From Spinacia oleracea (lineage: Eukaryota; Streptophyta; Magnoliopsida; Caryophyllales; Amaranthaceae), in NCBI RefSeq assembly GCF_020520425.1, contig NC_079491.1, positions 30,929,449 through 30,993,448 on the forward strand: DNA of 64,000 bases. Reading direction: 5' to 3'. The position numbers and the translations under genes are program-made. The first letter of the stretch is position 1, and each line of letters opens with the position of its first letter. The notes beneath the pieces were generated by a model. It was not told the DNA's origin, made no database searches, and saw only the letters and a program-made list of their open reading frames with translations. Below are positions 22,101 to 33,479 of this stretch, one piece after another.

Positions 22101-24762
22101 AGATAGAATAAGATAAAATAAAATAAGTTCGGGCCTAATAAGATAAGATAAAATAAGTGAAATTCAAGTGAAGAGAACACTACATAAGGAGTTACTCAGT
22201 ATTAGCTTGATTCTTTTAACTGTTCTTTGAGACTCCAGTTTCTAGTGCAGTAACTCCATGGAAATTTAATACTTCCTCCGTTCGTTTTTACTCGCAACGT
22301 TGGTCGCTTACATACATGTCAATGCACAACTTTGATCACTAATACCTTTACCTAGCAAAAAGTTTTAAGTTGATATTTTGAAAATACACATTGAGAGAAA
22401 TCTAACAAGATCACACATGACTATATTTTATCTTACGTATATATCACCAACAATATTCAAAGTAGAATATGTGAATAGTGTAAAAAGTCCTAATGTTGCG
22501 ACTATTAAAAAAACGGAGAAGTAACAGGTACTCATGAACCACTTGTTACTTCGCAAGCTTCTGCCAGCGAAACTGGTGCTGCGATTTCTCTTGGTGAACT
22601 GCTGGTATTAAGACTAACAGATGATTTGTTTGTGGCTTTGATCCCTTGGGTGCTGAGTGGGACTTATGTTCCCTGGGGTAGGGTGGGGTGGGGTATTGTG
22701 ACTCCAACTTTTTGAGCTGTGGGTTCTGGCATTGCTCCATGAATCAAAACTATGGAGCAGGTATGTTGGATTTATTGGCTTATCTTTGCCATGCTTCCCT
22801 TAGGGAGATTATGAGGATGGAGAAATTGCAGATTTGGTGCAAACTTATTTGACAGAAATATAGTTAAATGAGTTCCTACATCTTATGCTGAGTTAAGAAG
22901 ATGGTATGTAACTCTTATTTGACTGCAATATTCCAATGTCTAATGGGTTTTGCTGAATATAACGGGGTATTGGAATTGTCCTGACTGAGTTGAAATGTCT
23001 GTAAAATGGTTTCTGTTCTCCACCTTATTCCGACCCCTCTCTCCCCCTTCCCCAACAAAAAATAAGGCATTTTATCACTGTAAAAGAGGAAGGATAAGCT
23101 GCTAATTTTTTATGCTTTTATGTTAGGAAAAACTTCAGACAACTAATATGTTTGATACCTAACTCCCTAGTATATAGAAAAAATTGCCCTTTGACAGTAA
23201 AACTAAGTAAAGTTTGGCGCGGGGACGTGAAGCCCGACGAGAGGGGGGAAAACTCACCTTTTTAATAGCATTTTATGTGTTTGATGACTAACAAGCTATT
23301 AGCTGGATATCCTTGGGGGAGGTTCTGTTCGAACTGGAAAGAGAAATGAAATCAAGATTCAAGAAAGGGAAGGAGGGGAAAGGAAGCAAAAGCCCTTTGA
23401 CATAATGTGTTGTTTGGTGGCAGTTAGGCTTTTCATATCATCTTCCTCTTACCTTTGCTCCACCATACATTTCTTCTCATATGTTCCACCGTCACCCCTC
23501 CACGTTGTTGCCTCCACCACATTCTCCAATGATGCTGCCACCAAGCTCTTTTCTCTCTCTTCTTTCTTTATGTCTCACCACCACCATTAAAGGTCAAATT
23601 CGACCATTGAAACCCCAGATCTGGTGTTTTTATGGTCGAATTTGACATCTAAAACCACAATTAACAATATATAAGAGAGGTATGTTCATTCTTACTCTTA
23701 AATTTTTTTCGAAATTTTTGGATTTTCCGGATGGTGGTTGGTGGATATACGAGGTGGTGTTGTTTTCGACTGTATGGGGTAGGTTTTTGAGGCGGTGGGG
23801 TGGGGTGATTTCAGGTGACTGGCAGGGTTTAAGGGCATTTGGGAAGTGGTTTTGGGTGGGTGTGAGGAGTGTTTTTGTGGTGGTTTGATTTTTATGGGGT
23901 GGTGGTAGGGTTGTGGTGATGGTGGTTCTGGTTAGGATGGCGTGGTAGACTGGTAGGGCAGGTGACTGCTATGGGCGAGGTTTGGTGGGCACTGCTAGTA
24001 GGGTATTGAGGGTGAGTGTGGTGGTGCATTGGTGGCTAAGGAAAGGGATTAGAAATACAATAGAGGGTATGGGGTGGGTGTGCTGGTGCATTAGTGGCTA
24101 AGGAAAGGGAATGTAAAACCATCGGGGGTGTGGGGTCAGTGGGTGTGGTGGTGCATTGGTAGCTAAGGAAAAGGAATGGAATGCCATGGGAGGTGTGGGG
24201 AATCAGAGTAGAAGAGTTAGGGGTAATGAAGAGGGTAAAGGATATATGATTAAAATGGTATTACAAACAACAACAAAGGGAATAAACCATGTTTATCTTT
24301 CCCGTTCCTGAATACCCCGTACCAAATGCCCCGTACTCTAACCAAGTCCATGTTATGAGCAATAATGTATTTTTAAATGAGCTTATACAAGGTTTATATC
24401 CTTTTGCTGTCTCCTTAACAAAAGGAATGATTCTTTACACCTCTTATCAATAATTATCTAATCAATACCCTAAACCCCTAATACATCCATTTTCCCCTTA
24501 AGAACTCATTTTTTTGTTAAAAGAGGTCATGAACTCAAGGCAGCTGATGAGTAGTGTTAAATTTATGTGAATCAAAGTCACAACTTACTGATTTTTACTT
24601 TATTCAGGTGCTGTACTTGCTCTTGGTGCTGGAGCTGTTTTTGGATGGACATTTGGAGCTGAAATTGGTAACCATTCACTGCAACTTTACAAATTGGACA
24701 CCATGGCTGCACAGACTAAGTTTATGGAATGGTGGGAAAAGAAAACCGAGGGAAGGTCTTAG
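19145..24762 (+). CDS. SDH6: SDH6-like subunit of mitochondrial succinate dehydrogenase, three exons
   Basis: SDH6 is a plant-specific small membrane subunit of respiratory complex II, assigned here by resemblance to the Arabidopsis protein. Exons are 19145-19336, 19943-20045 and 24608-24762 (450 bases, 149 residues), joined in phase 0 and phase 1 at GTAATT...CCAG and GTATTT...TCAG sites. The product has a hydrophilic N-terminus with RFAFLDNYNRFVKRDKPLPSW and ITSDPVHGPVLKTAREAV. Two glycine/alanine-rich hydrophobic segments follow (about residues 72-91 and 100-116) separated by CWKYSKSPHG. The tail is NHSLQLYKLDTMAAQ...KFMEWWEKKTEGRS. There is no classical cleavable presequence. The second intron (4.56 kb) is filled with MITEs and other repeats, yet sites and frame are intact. 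Open frames running past exon 1 (to 19429) and exon 2 (to 20101) read into introns. Confidence 0.85.
20046..20569 (+). other. SDH6 intron 2, first part
   Basis: Unique T-rich intronic sequence with no coding potential or clear element ends. It lies between the exon 2 donor and the CCCGA-rich element. Confidence 0.4.
20570..21402. mobile_element. CCCGACCC-rich non-autonomous element, ends uncertain
   Basis: Both margins carry GACCCGACC/GGGTCGGG-type words (20595-20690 and 21250-21395) around an AT-rich core, the composition of the hAT MITEs at 13921 and 46339. The right edge reads GACCCGGTCCATTGCACAGG and the left edge CAGGTCAGGCCCGACC. The ends do not give a clean inverted repeat, so class and limits are tentative. 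The 124-codon frame at 20490-20864 is composed of this repeat. Confidence 0.4.
21854..22180. mobile_element. MITE made of GATAAGATAAG repeats
   Basis: The ends CTATGTTCTCTTTACCTTAT and AAGTGAAGAGAACACTA are imperfect inverted repeats. The interior is about 25 irregular copies of AAGATAAG with interspersed TTCAGG. A related terminal sequence (CTGTTCACCTTA...AAGTTGAACAG) bounds the element at 35019-36234. It is in SDH6 intron 2. The open frame at 21935-22180 on the complement is repeat-derived. Confidence 0.6.
22272..22521. mobile_element. Stowaway-like MITE in SDH6 intron 2
   Basis: It starts CTTCCTCCGTTCG after TA and ends AAACGGAGAAG before TA. The interior shares ATGTCAATGCACAACTTTGA and CTTACGTATA with the element at 36723-36953, so the two are copies of one family. 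Confidence 0.75.
22524..23314 (+). other. SDH6 intron 2, middle part
   Basis: No gene is seen. The complement frame at 22546-22740 has no family features. Confidence 0.4.
23315..24332. mobile_element. long relative of the FOLB-intron MITE, GGTGG-rich
   Basis: The right end (AACAACAAAGGGAATAAACC, then TTCCTGAATACCCC and CCAAATGCCCC) matches the right end of the 150-base element at 12536-12684. The left end GGGGGAGGTTCTG is a weaker counterpart. The interior is rich in GGTGG and GTGGGG. It includes a roughly 75-base unit repeated near 24013, 24085 and 24150 (GTGGTGCATTGGTGGCTAAG). It is non-coding. Confidence 0.5.
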
Positions 24763-25059
24763 AATATAACTTAAATTGGGGTATGCAATTTTTAAAACCT
24801 TTTCCTGTCTACAATAAAATGGTTGCAAAATTTAGTCGATATTTTTTCCAACTTTAGATCACAATGTCTCCCCTGTTGATTTCCGCACATCATGAGCAAT
24901 TGATTTTGTGCAATGTGTCAGGTTTTGGAAATTAATGAGTATGATTTGTTCCACACATTTACTATAAGTTTTCTGATAATTATTTGCTGTTGTTATGGTT
25001 GTCCAACTGTTCTGGTGGAAGGCTTTTAACACAGGTGAATGTTAGAACTTGTGGTAGTG
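24763..25059 (+). other. SDH6 3' untranslated region and flank
   Basis: ACAATAAAATGG at about 24811-24822 is a plausible polyadenylation signal context. The phrase GTGTTAAATTTATGTGA occurs just before exon 3 (24556) and again here at 25055, an unexplained short duplication. Confidence 0.35.
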
Positions 25060-25300
25060 TTAAATTTATGTGATTCAGAATCAACATGGGTAAAAGCTGA
25101 AAACATAAGCTTGATAGAGCATTCATCACCTCTTGCAAACATAAGATGAGTGATGCCTAATTTCTCACACTTAGGATGGAAATTGAAATTAGGATTTCGT
25201 TTCAGTTGCTGAAACTGTCTAGTTAGGTATTCCATACCAATAGCAAATAAGTAAGGAGACATCGGGTCCCCTTGCCTCAAACCTTTTTGAGCAGCAAAAG
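25060..25300 (-). pseudogene. LINE reverse transcriptase scrap
   Basis: The complement reads KGLRQGDPMSPYLFAIGMEY followed by GITHLMFA, the palm region of a plant LINE reverse transcriptase. The DD active-site pair is lost to a deletion after MFA. It is only about 80 codons, so a dead fragment. Confidence 0.7.
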
Positions 25301-25675
25301 GTAACGAAGTCGCTTAAGCGAAGCTTTCGGAGATTCGCTAAAGCTAGAGAAATGATTGATTAATGTCCGAAATTTGAAAATGATGGATTCTGTTTTTTCA
25401 CATAATTGGGTGTTTTTGCTGTTGTTTCAAAACTGTTTAGCATGAATGCGGATGGTTCATTGCAGTTGGGAATAGGTGGAACTCAAGTTTGATGACGAGA
25501 TAATAATTGTTACTGTTTCACCGTGGGGTTAAAAGAGTAACAAATAGGTGGAAAAAGTTAAACATATGTAACACCGCCACAAGTATTGGTTAGAGTTAAC
25601 ACAAGTGTGATTAGACTGGTAATACGGCGTAACCTTTTTGTGAAATCAAATTAAGCTTCATTAAAGAACACAGAA
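25301..25675. other. intergenic, no gene
   Basis: Nothing recognised. Confidence 0.4.
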
Positions 25676-26081
25676 TCTATACCTAGTCTATAAAAAGCAA
25701 AACCATAAATCTATAGATGACATGTGGCATCTCCTTTTTTCATGCTATCATTTTTTGACATGTGGCATTCCTTTTTTAATTCATCATTTTGACTCTAGCA
25801 CCTTTTCCACTTCATATTCTCCATTCAACATCTATTTACCATTTTAATTCGTGTATCATTATTCAATCTTTTCCAATTCATCTCTTTCTTTAACATTTAA
25901 TATTAATTTCATCATTTAATTTAATTTTATGAAGTATATTCTTTTAACCTTCAAATTTCTCACCTCTTTTAAATCATATATTCCTACTCAAATTCAAGCT
26001 AACCCTCCAAAAAAAATTGAATTTTAAAAGACAGTTTAACAACTACTAATTGCCCGTTCTTAAAACGGGCTTAAATGCTAG
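25676..26081 (+). mobile_element. non-autonomous Helitron, copy 2
   Basis: It starts TCTATACCTAGTCTATAA after A and ends CTAG before T. Seven bases before the CTAG is a hairpin, GCCCGTT (26052-26058) with AACGGGC (26064-26070). It shares its first 15 bases, the GACATGTGGCATCTC-type block and the end with copy 1 at 5963-6375. It has no coding content. Confidence 0.8.
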
Positions 26082-26506
26082 TTAACTTATACTTCGTAAG
26101 AAATTTGACTGCCTGTTCTCCTTAGTAATTTTAAGATAATGTGGCGCGTAACGTAGTGTATAATGGATTTAACACTTAACACACATCGTTAATAGACAGA
26201 TGGGGACCTTGCGCAAATAACGAGACATGACAAACTTATTTCATGAATATTATTAATTCTTCTCAGGTTATTTGGTCGGCAGAAAAAAAAAAAAAGAAAA
26301 AAAAAAAGAAGAGAGAGTAGAATCCAAGAAAAAGAGGAATAAGAACAACATTTACAATCTGTTTGAATATCTGATAGTTTTTCGAGTAATATATACACCC
26401 TCTGTATTTATTTAAGGGATACACTTGCCTTTTTCGTCCGTATTTATTTAAGAGATATACTTGCCATTTTTAGTAACTTATCAATCCCACCATCTAATTA
26501 AATAAT

Positions 26507-27608
26507 GGCCTTGTTTGGCAAATGGCTTTTTGTTGGCTTTTTGGTTGGCTTTTGGCTTTTGGCTTTTTAATCAGGTCAAACAGCCAAAAAATATGTTTGG
26601 TAACTGGCTTTTTAGCTTGCTGAAAAGCCAGCTTTTCCGCCAAAAATGAAAAGCTAGTAACACTAGCTTTTTGGAGTTGGCTTTTGGCTTTTCACTATCT
26701 AAATTACTTTTTTGTCCTTGTTTTTTCTAAATAATTAATAATTAATAATTAATAATTAATAATTAATAATTAATAATTAATAATTAATAATTAATAATTA
26801 ATAATTAATAATTAATAATTAATAATTAATAATTAATAATTAATAATTAATAATTAATAATTAATAATTAATAATTAATAATTAATAATTAATAATTAAT
26901 AATTAATAATTAATAATTAATAATTAATAATTAATAATTAATAATTAATAATTAATAATTAATAATTAATAATTAATAATTAATAATTAATAATTAATAA
27001 TTAATAATTAATAATTAATAATTAATAATTAATAATTAATAATTAATAATTAATAATTAATAATTACTAATTAAAATTTAATAATTACGGATTATTAATT
27101 AATGACTAATAACTAAAAGTGAATAATTAATTAATAATTAATCATTAATTATTAATGATCAATTAATAAAATTAATAATTATTATTAATTTAATTATTAT
27201 TACTTTAATTATTATTAATTATTAATTATTGATTATTATTATTATTAATTATTAATTATTAATTATTGATTATTTATTATTAGTTATTAGTTATTAATTA
27301 TTACTCTGTAATTATTAATTAAAATAATAATTTATTAATACTATTGCATAAAGTAATTTATTTTTAATTTATATTTTATTTATTTGTAATTACGTTTTAC
27401 TCCGTACACAATACACAATATGTATTGAAAAATGAATAAAAGACATTAAATGTCATTTTACATAGCTACAGCCAACAGCTAACAACTGATTTTACCAAAC
27501 ATATTTATAACCAATCCATAGTCAAACAGCCAACAAAAGCAGCCAACTTGAACAGCCAGTCAAAACAGCCGACAGCCAACAGCCAACAGCCAATTGCCAA
27601 ACAGGGCC
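26507..27608. mobile_element. nested MITE with GGCCNTGTTTGGCAA ends
   Basis: The left end GGCCTTGTTTGGCAAATGGC and the complement of the right end (GGCCCTGTTTGGCAATTGGC) are near-perfect inverted repeats. AAT lies outside both ends. The left arm repeats TTGGCTTTTGGC and the right arm repeats GCCAACAGCCAA. The centre is the heptamer array at 26731-27066 and degenerate AAT/ATT sequence. Right-end relatives occur near 37215-37352 and 49735-49920. The superfamily is uncertain. Confidence 0.7.
26731..27066. repeat. perfect 7-base tandem repeat (AATTAAT)n, about 48 copies
   Basis: The sequence is an unbroken run of the heptamer AATTAAT for about 336 bases, then degenerates into related ATTAATTATT words to about 27350. 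The purity suggests recent expansion. It is inside a MITE. Confidence 0.95.
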
Positions 27609-27803
27609 AATATATCTACACCCTTTTCCCACCCCCCATTCCCTAAAATGACATGGTCCCCACTTGTTTTACCTATTAAAATATCTACCCAACCCTACTT
27701 GTTTTATTACTTTATTTCATTCAATTTCTTTATTTCATTCAATTTCTTTTCTTAATACCCGTGCCCGACCAAGTATATCTCTTAAATAAATACGGAGGAA
27801 GTA

Positions 27804-28209
27804 CTCCGTATAAGAAAAAAGTTAAATTACAACACCGTTATTCCCACTAGGTCATTAAAGACCCTTATAAAACCTAAACTAACAAATGTTACAAACATGA
27901 CATGTTCTATCATCATACATTAAAAACATCCCATAAGTAACTATTCTTCTTGCAACCACTTAAATGTTGGACCAATTTAGCAGGCAGCATCGCTTTGAGC
28001 CTTGCGAGGCAAACCCTGCAGTACATATATTTCCCTTCTTTTCCATTTTTTCGCCGGAGGAGCTTGAGTGAAAACCAATGGATGATCCCACGGTAACCTA
28101 TGGAGCATGAAGGAAATAACTACACGAGAAAGGAAAGTAACGATACGGAGAAAAGGGACACGGAAACTCCCCTCAAAAGGGAAGCGATAAGACCTCGGTA
28201 GGATGCTAT
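27804..28209. other. intergenic; part of an unclassified repeat may begin here
   Basis: A 134-codon complement frame at 27977-28381 has no domain I recognise and overlaps the dispersed repeat. Confidence 0.35.
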
Positions 28210-29100
28210 GAAACCCAAGAAACTGGGGAACAGCGCTCAAATTTGAAATTTTGAATGCAATAAGAGAAACCATCATTGCAAACCTAAACTGAGACCTAAT
28301 GATTAAAGACCCCAAAGACCCCCGATTAACAAAATCGGAAAACCCATCCAATCTCCGCGAAAGCCAGACCTTCCCCCACACCCTCTTTCACTTAAGAGGA
28401 TCAGTAACCGAAGACCTAAAGTTAGACCTCCATTAACAACATCCTTCCACACAATACCCCTAAATGGTCACCTAAGTCCACTATTATAACAACTAGGACA
28501 ATACCTTCTCCAATACACTAACACCATAATTTGGAGAATGGCAGGGCACATCTTTCCTCCGACACTCTATCCCAAGAGTCTGGACCCAATAATACTACCT
28601 CAACCAGCTTCAATCCCGGACACACCCATACTAGACAACCAATCATAACACACGAAAACAACCTCCACAAGAAAATATATGAACCAACTGATTCAAGAGG
28701 GAATTGCAAGCTATCCACTACTAAGCTAGACAACAAACTCACAAAAACATGAAAAACAAAGAACTAAGCATCAAACCTAAACCCCACGCAAACATCAAAG
28801 AGAGAGCCATGAAACTAGGCCACAATACAACAAATACAGTAGCAAGATCTATCGGAAAACTACTAATTAATACCAAAACTGAAACTCTAACCAAACATTT
28901 ACCTTTACAGCCAAGATCGGCGTGATCCGACACTACAAGACGGCGGCGATTTAGTTAGCTTTGTTATTAAAATTTTGGAAATTAACAACCCTTTAAATTA
29001 GCCTCCTAATCCAAATTAGAAACCCTTACCCGATCTTTACCTTTACCGATGAGATTATCAACAACGGCGATCGGGGAAGCTCTGGAATCATACGATGAGG
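28210..29100 (-). repeat. dispersed repeat, copy 2 (unclassified transposon fragment)
   Basis: This is the counterpart of 15690-16400 with the same order of shared blocks (ACTGGGGAACAG, TTTGAATGCAATAAGAG, CAAACCTAAACTGAG, GACACTACAAGACGGC, AATTAGAAACCCTTACC, GGGGAAGCTCT). Complement frames at 27977-28381, 28518-28742 and 28739-28933 belong to it and show no recognised domain. A sequence resembling AAACCCTAA at about 29390 may mark the start of the original transcript on the minus strand. Confidence 0.5.
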
Positions 29101-29924
29101 GTGTTGCGACCAAATCGAAGAAGCTCCTTCCCATTTTGACCCAAGGAAAAATTCATGCTCAAACACAAGCTAGAACGAAAAACTAATGTACAATAGGAAC
29201 TACCAACGCCGGCACCGCAAAGATCTGCAGAGGAGATCGATCTCCTTAACTCCGACCACCCAAAAATAAAAACTTATAAACGATTGAAACCCTTACTACT
29301 TTCGCTGACGAGAAAACTATCCAAACTAATAACACGCTCACCGGCGACCCAAGTTGAGTGGAAGCTTAAGCCTCCGGGAGCAGTGGAAAACTTAGGGTTT
29401 AAAAGTTTGGGTTTTGAATATATGATGGTTACCTGTGCATTAGATTTCAGTTTTTAATTTCTTACTGAGATTAAAATCAAATCATATCCGTGTATTTTTT
29501 TTTTGAGCTTTGGACTACTATGATACTGGGGTGTTTGGTTATGAGAAGTTTAAGGGGAAAATGTGAATTAGGATTGAACTTTTGAAAAAACTAATTGTAT
29601 GTGTTTAGTTATGAGAGATTTGGAAGATATTTTTGAGGTGAAAAACTAATTCTAAAAAAACTCAACATAGGAGCATTTTGCGATTAGAGGTTTGAAAAGT
29701 TAATGTAAAATTACTACTTTGTCATAATATAGATTGCATAGAATTACGACATTTACCAATCTTGTTACCCTAAGTTTTTCCCTCCTAAAAACATTACTCA
29801 CACCTATTTCTTCATTTCACCTTTTTACTATACTCGTTTCTTATTACGAAGTATAATAAATTTTATATTAGTACTTTAAAATTACCTGAAAACTATTTAT
29901 GAACACCAGTAGTAATACTAATAC
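29101..29924. other. intergenic, no gene
   Basis: GGGGTGTTTGGTTATGAGAA at about 29528 looks like a lone MITE end. Nothing else is recognised. Confidence 0.35.
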
Positions 29925-30057
29925 TTTTTTTTGGCAAATAATTAAAATTTCATTTACCAAGTGAAAAAGTTTTACAACCAAGCTCCAAAACATAAACACG
30001 CCAAAATCTAAGCCTTGTTCTAGACAAGAGAAGCTACCTCAACAAACCCTACATAAG

Positions 30058-33000
30058 CTACTGATTTCTACATGCAATATTAAACAGAATCCTATTAACT
30101 ACTCCCCTAACATGATCAACATGATCCGAAAACAACTTGGAGTTTCTTTGGAGCCAAATACAATATACTGTTTCTAAAAATGCAATGTTATAGCTACAAT
30201 TTTCCTTCTTGGTACTCCTGCTCTTCTTCACAGCCCAGTGTACCTCCTCATGCCAAGGCATGATGCTTCTAATAACTCCTAAATGTTGCAGAACTGAGCT
30301 CCACACTTCACCAGAAAACATACATGAGAAGAATAAGTGTGGTAAGTTCTCATCATGCATTTGACACAGACCGCAGATGCCATCAATGCTCAGGTTCCAA
30401 CTCAGTAACATGTCTTTAGTATCTAGTCTATTCTACACTGCTAGCCACCCAATAAAGGTGATTTTTGTGCTGGCTTTGCTATTACAAATCAGCCTTTTCC
30501 ACTCAACATGTTCTCCATAGGAATGAAGATGCGTGTATATTTTCTAAATTCTAGACTTGCCTGCAACTACAAACTATCATTCCCATTAGTTTGCGGAAAC
30601 ACATCTCTATAATGCCAAATTTTCTCAAGTGACCAAGTTAAGCCTTTAGGAATATGCATAGTCCATAAGTCCATATGTTGTATGTAATATGTATGGACCC
30701 ATTTAACCCACATTTTATCATGCTTCATTGACAAAGGCCAACAATGTTTAAGCACAACAGTTTTGTTCCAAACAGTAAGATCCTTCAAATTCCACCAACC
30801 ACAACTCTTAGGTAGGCAGAGGTGATCCCATGAAATAGGAGCCTTTTTAGAGCCAGCGTCAGAGCCTATCCAAAGGAAACACCTACAAAATCTATTTCAT
30901 GACTTTCTTAAGCATCACAAAGATCTGGCACCAGTACAATTGAATGTGAAACAGAACAGATTTAACAAGTTGCATTCTACCGGCATATGAAAGTAATTTA
31001 GCTTCCCAACTCTTGATTCTTGCCCACAGTTATTTCAATAAGAGGTTTGCCGTCATTAAAGCTTAGCTTCCTTGTAGTACGAGGAACTCCAAGATACCTA
31101 AAAGGAAAGGATCCTTTAGGTACCCCAAGAGTAGAAACAAGATGATCAGCCATAGTACAAGGAACACCAGCAAAATAGACTTCACTCTTGTGAAGCTTAG
31201 CCTCCAAACCCGAGGCTGCAGAAATTTTGTGAAAGCAGAAAATAAAGCCTTCTCAGCACCTTCGTCAGCTCATCAGCTCTGGAAAACATTAACAAATCAT
31301 CAACAAACATCATGTGTCAGGTCCAGTACATCTTCTACATCTTGGGAGGTAAGAGAAATCAGGGTTCCCAACCAGAGTAGAGAGACACTTAGAAAGATAT
31401 TCCATTCCCAATGCAAAAAGATAATGTACATAGGATCACCCTGCCTTAAACCTTTCTTAGAAGGAATACGTGATGTTGGAAAACAATTAATTAAAATGGA
31501 ATAGGAAACTGTCTGCAGAAACTGCATCACCGATCCTACAAATCTTTCAAGAAAGGCCACTCCAAAAAATCATAAGCTTTCTTTAGATATACTTTAATCA
31601 TGCACCTATGTGAAACATGCTTCCTTGAGTAACATTTAACCAGTTCACAGGCTAGTAAAATGTTATCAGAGATAACTCTTCCAGGGATAAACCTAGATTG
31701 AGCATAATTCACAACATCACCAATAGTTGTCTGCATTCTGGAAGTAAGAATCTTGGATATAAGACTACTGAACAACAAGTAATAGGCCTAAAGTCCTTGA
31801 CACATGTAGCATTTTGGACTTTAGGGATGAGAGTAACTGAGGTATTGTTAATCTATTTTAACATAACCCCAGTCCTGAAAAAGTCCTTCACTGCCTCATA
31901 AATATCTTCTTTTACTATCTCCCAAGCTTTGATGAAGAAAAGGTTATTAAAACCATCAAGCCCAGGGGCTTTATTTATATCAATTCCTTTGAGTGCAATA
32001 TATTTCAGAATCAAGAACAGGTTGCACCAAGGCCTCTACGACATCAGCAGACAGTTGTTTCCCCCTTCTCATAATATTCACATCTATGCTAGTTAGGGAA
32101 GAGGAAGGAGTGCCTATCAAATTCTTGTAAAAACAACTAACTTCCCCTTTAATCTCCTCTGTAGTTGTCAGTTTCTTCCCTGCATTATCATATAAGACAT
32201 TAATACTATTCTTAGAATACCTTTCTTTCATTGCACTAAAGAAAAATTTGGTATTGGAATCCCCAGCTTGCAACAATTTTAGACTTTTGCCTAAAGGCAC
32301 TCTCCTGAATGTGAAGAAATTTCTTGAGCTTGCCACTATGTTCCTTCACACTGAGTTGCAAGGTAAGACAAGAAGGAGTGGAAGCCAATTGTGTCTGCAC
32401 CCTGACCAAATCCTCCCTAAGCAGCTTTATTCTTTCTTCCAGTTTGGAAAAATCTTGGTGATGAAGGCCTTTCAAACCTTGTTTTACTGCCTTTAGCTTA
32501 TTCCACAATCTAAACATAAGACTACCATGATAGTTTGTATCCCAACCCTTCTGCACCACTGATAAGAAGTTAGGATGATCACCCATGTAGTTGAAAAACT
32601 TAAATGGCCTACTTCCACTTCCCAACTGGGTATTACAAGTCATCACCAAGGGAGAATGATAAGAAAGACCAGGATTCATATAGCCTACAATGGTATCAGT
32701 AAAGGCATTATGTCAGTCAGCATTACCAAATGCTCTATCAATTCTTGAACTTATCCTCAAGTCACCCTTCCCCTTGTTACTCCAAGAATAAAAGTGATCA
32801 CATATTTTCAGTTATGCGAGATTAGAAGAATCGACACAAGAATCAAAAACTCTAGTTTCTACATCAGTTGTTGGATTTTCATTTTCTCTATCATTAGAGA
32901 GTGAGAGTAAGAGTTGAAATCACCCATGACTAGCCAATTCCTAGTTATCAAAGGGCTTAACAAAGTGAGCTCCCTCCAAATATGCCTCCTAGAATCCACA

Positions 33001-33331
33001 ATATGCATCTCATACATTGAAGTGAAGAAGGAACTAAACCGGGCATTTTTTGAAGAAACCAAACCATGAATAAAATACTCAGTCTTCTGAACTACTTGAA
33101 TAGTTACTAGATTGTGCTTCCATCGTAACCAAATCCCCCCCTTAGGAGAATACTCATAGTTCATGACCCACTGCCCTCTATTTTCTTCTGAATCTTCTTA
33201 CTATTCTTCTCCTTTATTTTAGTCTCAACTAAAGCAACTACACTAATATTATTAGTAGATAAAAAATTATTTATTTCAACTACTTTAACAGGATCATTCA
33301 TACCCCTAACATTCCAGGCATAGATATTCAT
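30058..33331 (-). pseudogene. LINE ORF2: endonuclease and reverse transcriptase, broken
   Basis: ORF2 begins at ATG 33331 with MNIYAWNVRGMNDP, the start of an exonuclease-endonuclease-phosphatase domain. GIWLRW and the catalytic NWLVMGDFN follow at about 32860-33164. Reverse transcriptase pieces follow: NYAQSRFIPGRVISDN (31536-31778), KGLRQGDPM then a frameshift (31300-31560), KSEVYFAGV and FRYLGVP (30998-31207). Thumb and connection sequence with WNKTVVLKHCWPLS comes at 30567-30788. It ends with a zf-RVT domain (CGLCQMHDENLPHLFFSC, 30058-30411). At least six frame breaks rule out function. Confidence 0.85.
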
Positions 33332-33479
33332 GTTTGATCTTATACTTACTCCACCATATTACCACCACCATCATAGGCAACTCCAGAAACACTTAAGTGA
33401 ACTTCGGTCAACCCAATAGTCTGCCTAGGTGTTCTAAAGTCCCTATTCCTCTTTGAAACCACTCTCCAATCTTCATCTT

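Larger units (their letters stand above)
26396..27801. mobile_element. Stowaway-like MITE (outer), split by another element
   Basis: The left end CACCCTCTGTATTTATTTAA and the complement of the right end (CTTCCTCCGTATTTATTTAA) are inverted repeats, with TA outside both (26394-26395 and 27802-27803). The left terminus is partly duplicated (CCGTATTTATTTAAGAGATA again at 26439). About 1.1 kb of the interior is a second element (26507-27608). Without it this would be about 300 bases. Confidence 0.7.

Noticed and set aside
26731..27066. Regular short repeats suggesting a CRISPR-like or centromeric array
   Set aside because: The repeat is a pure 7-base unit without spacers inside a MITE; it is a minisatellite.
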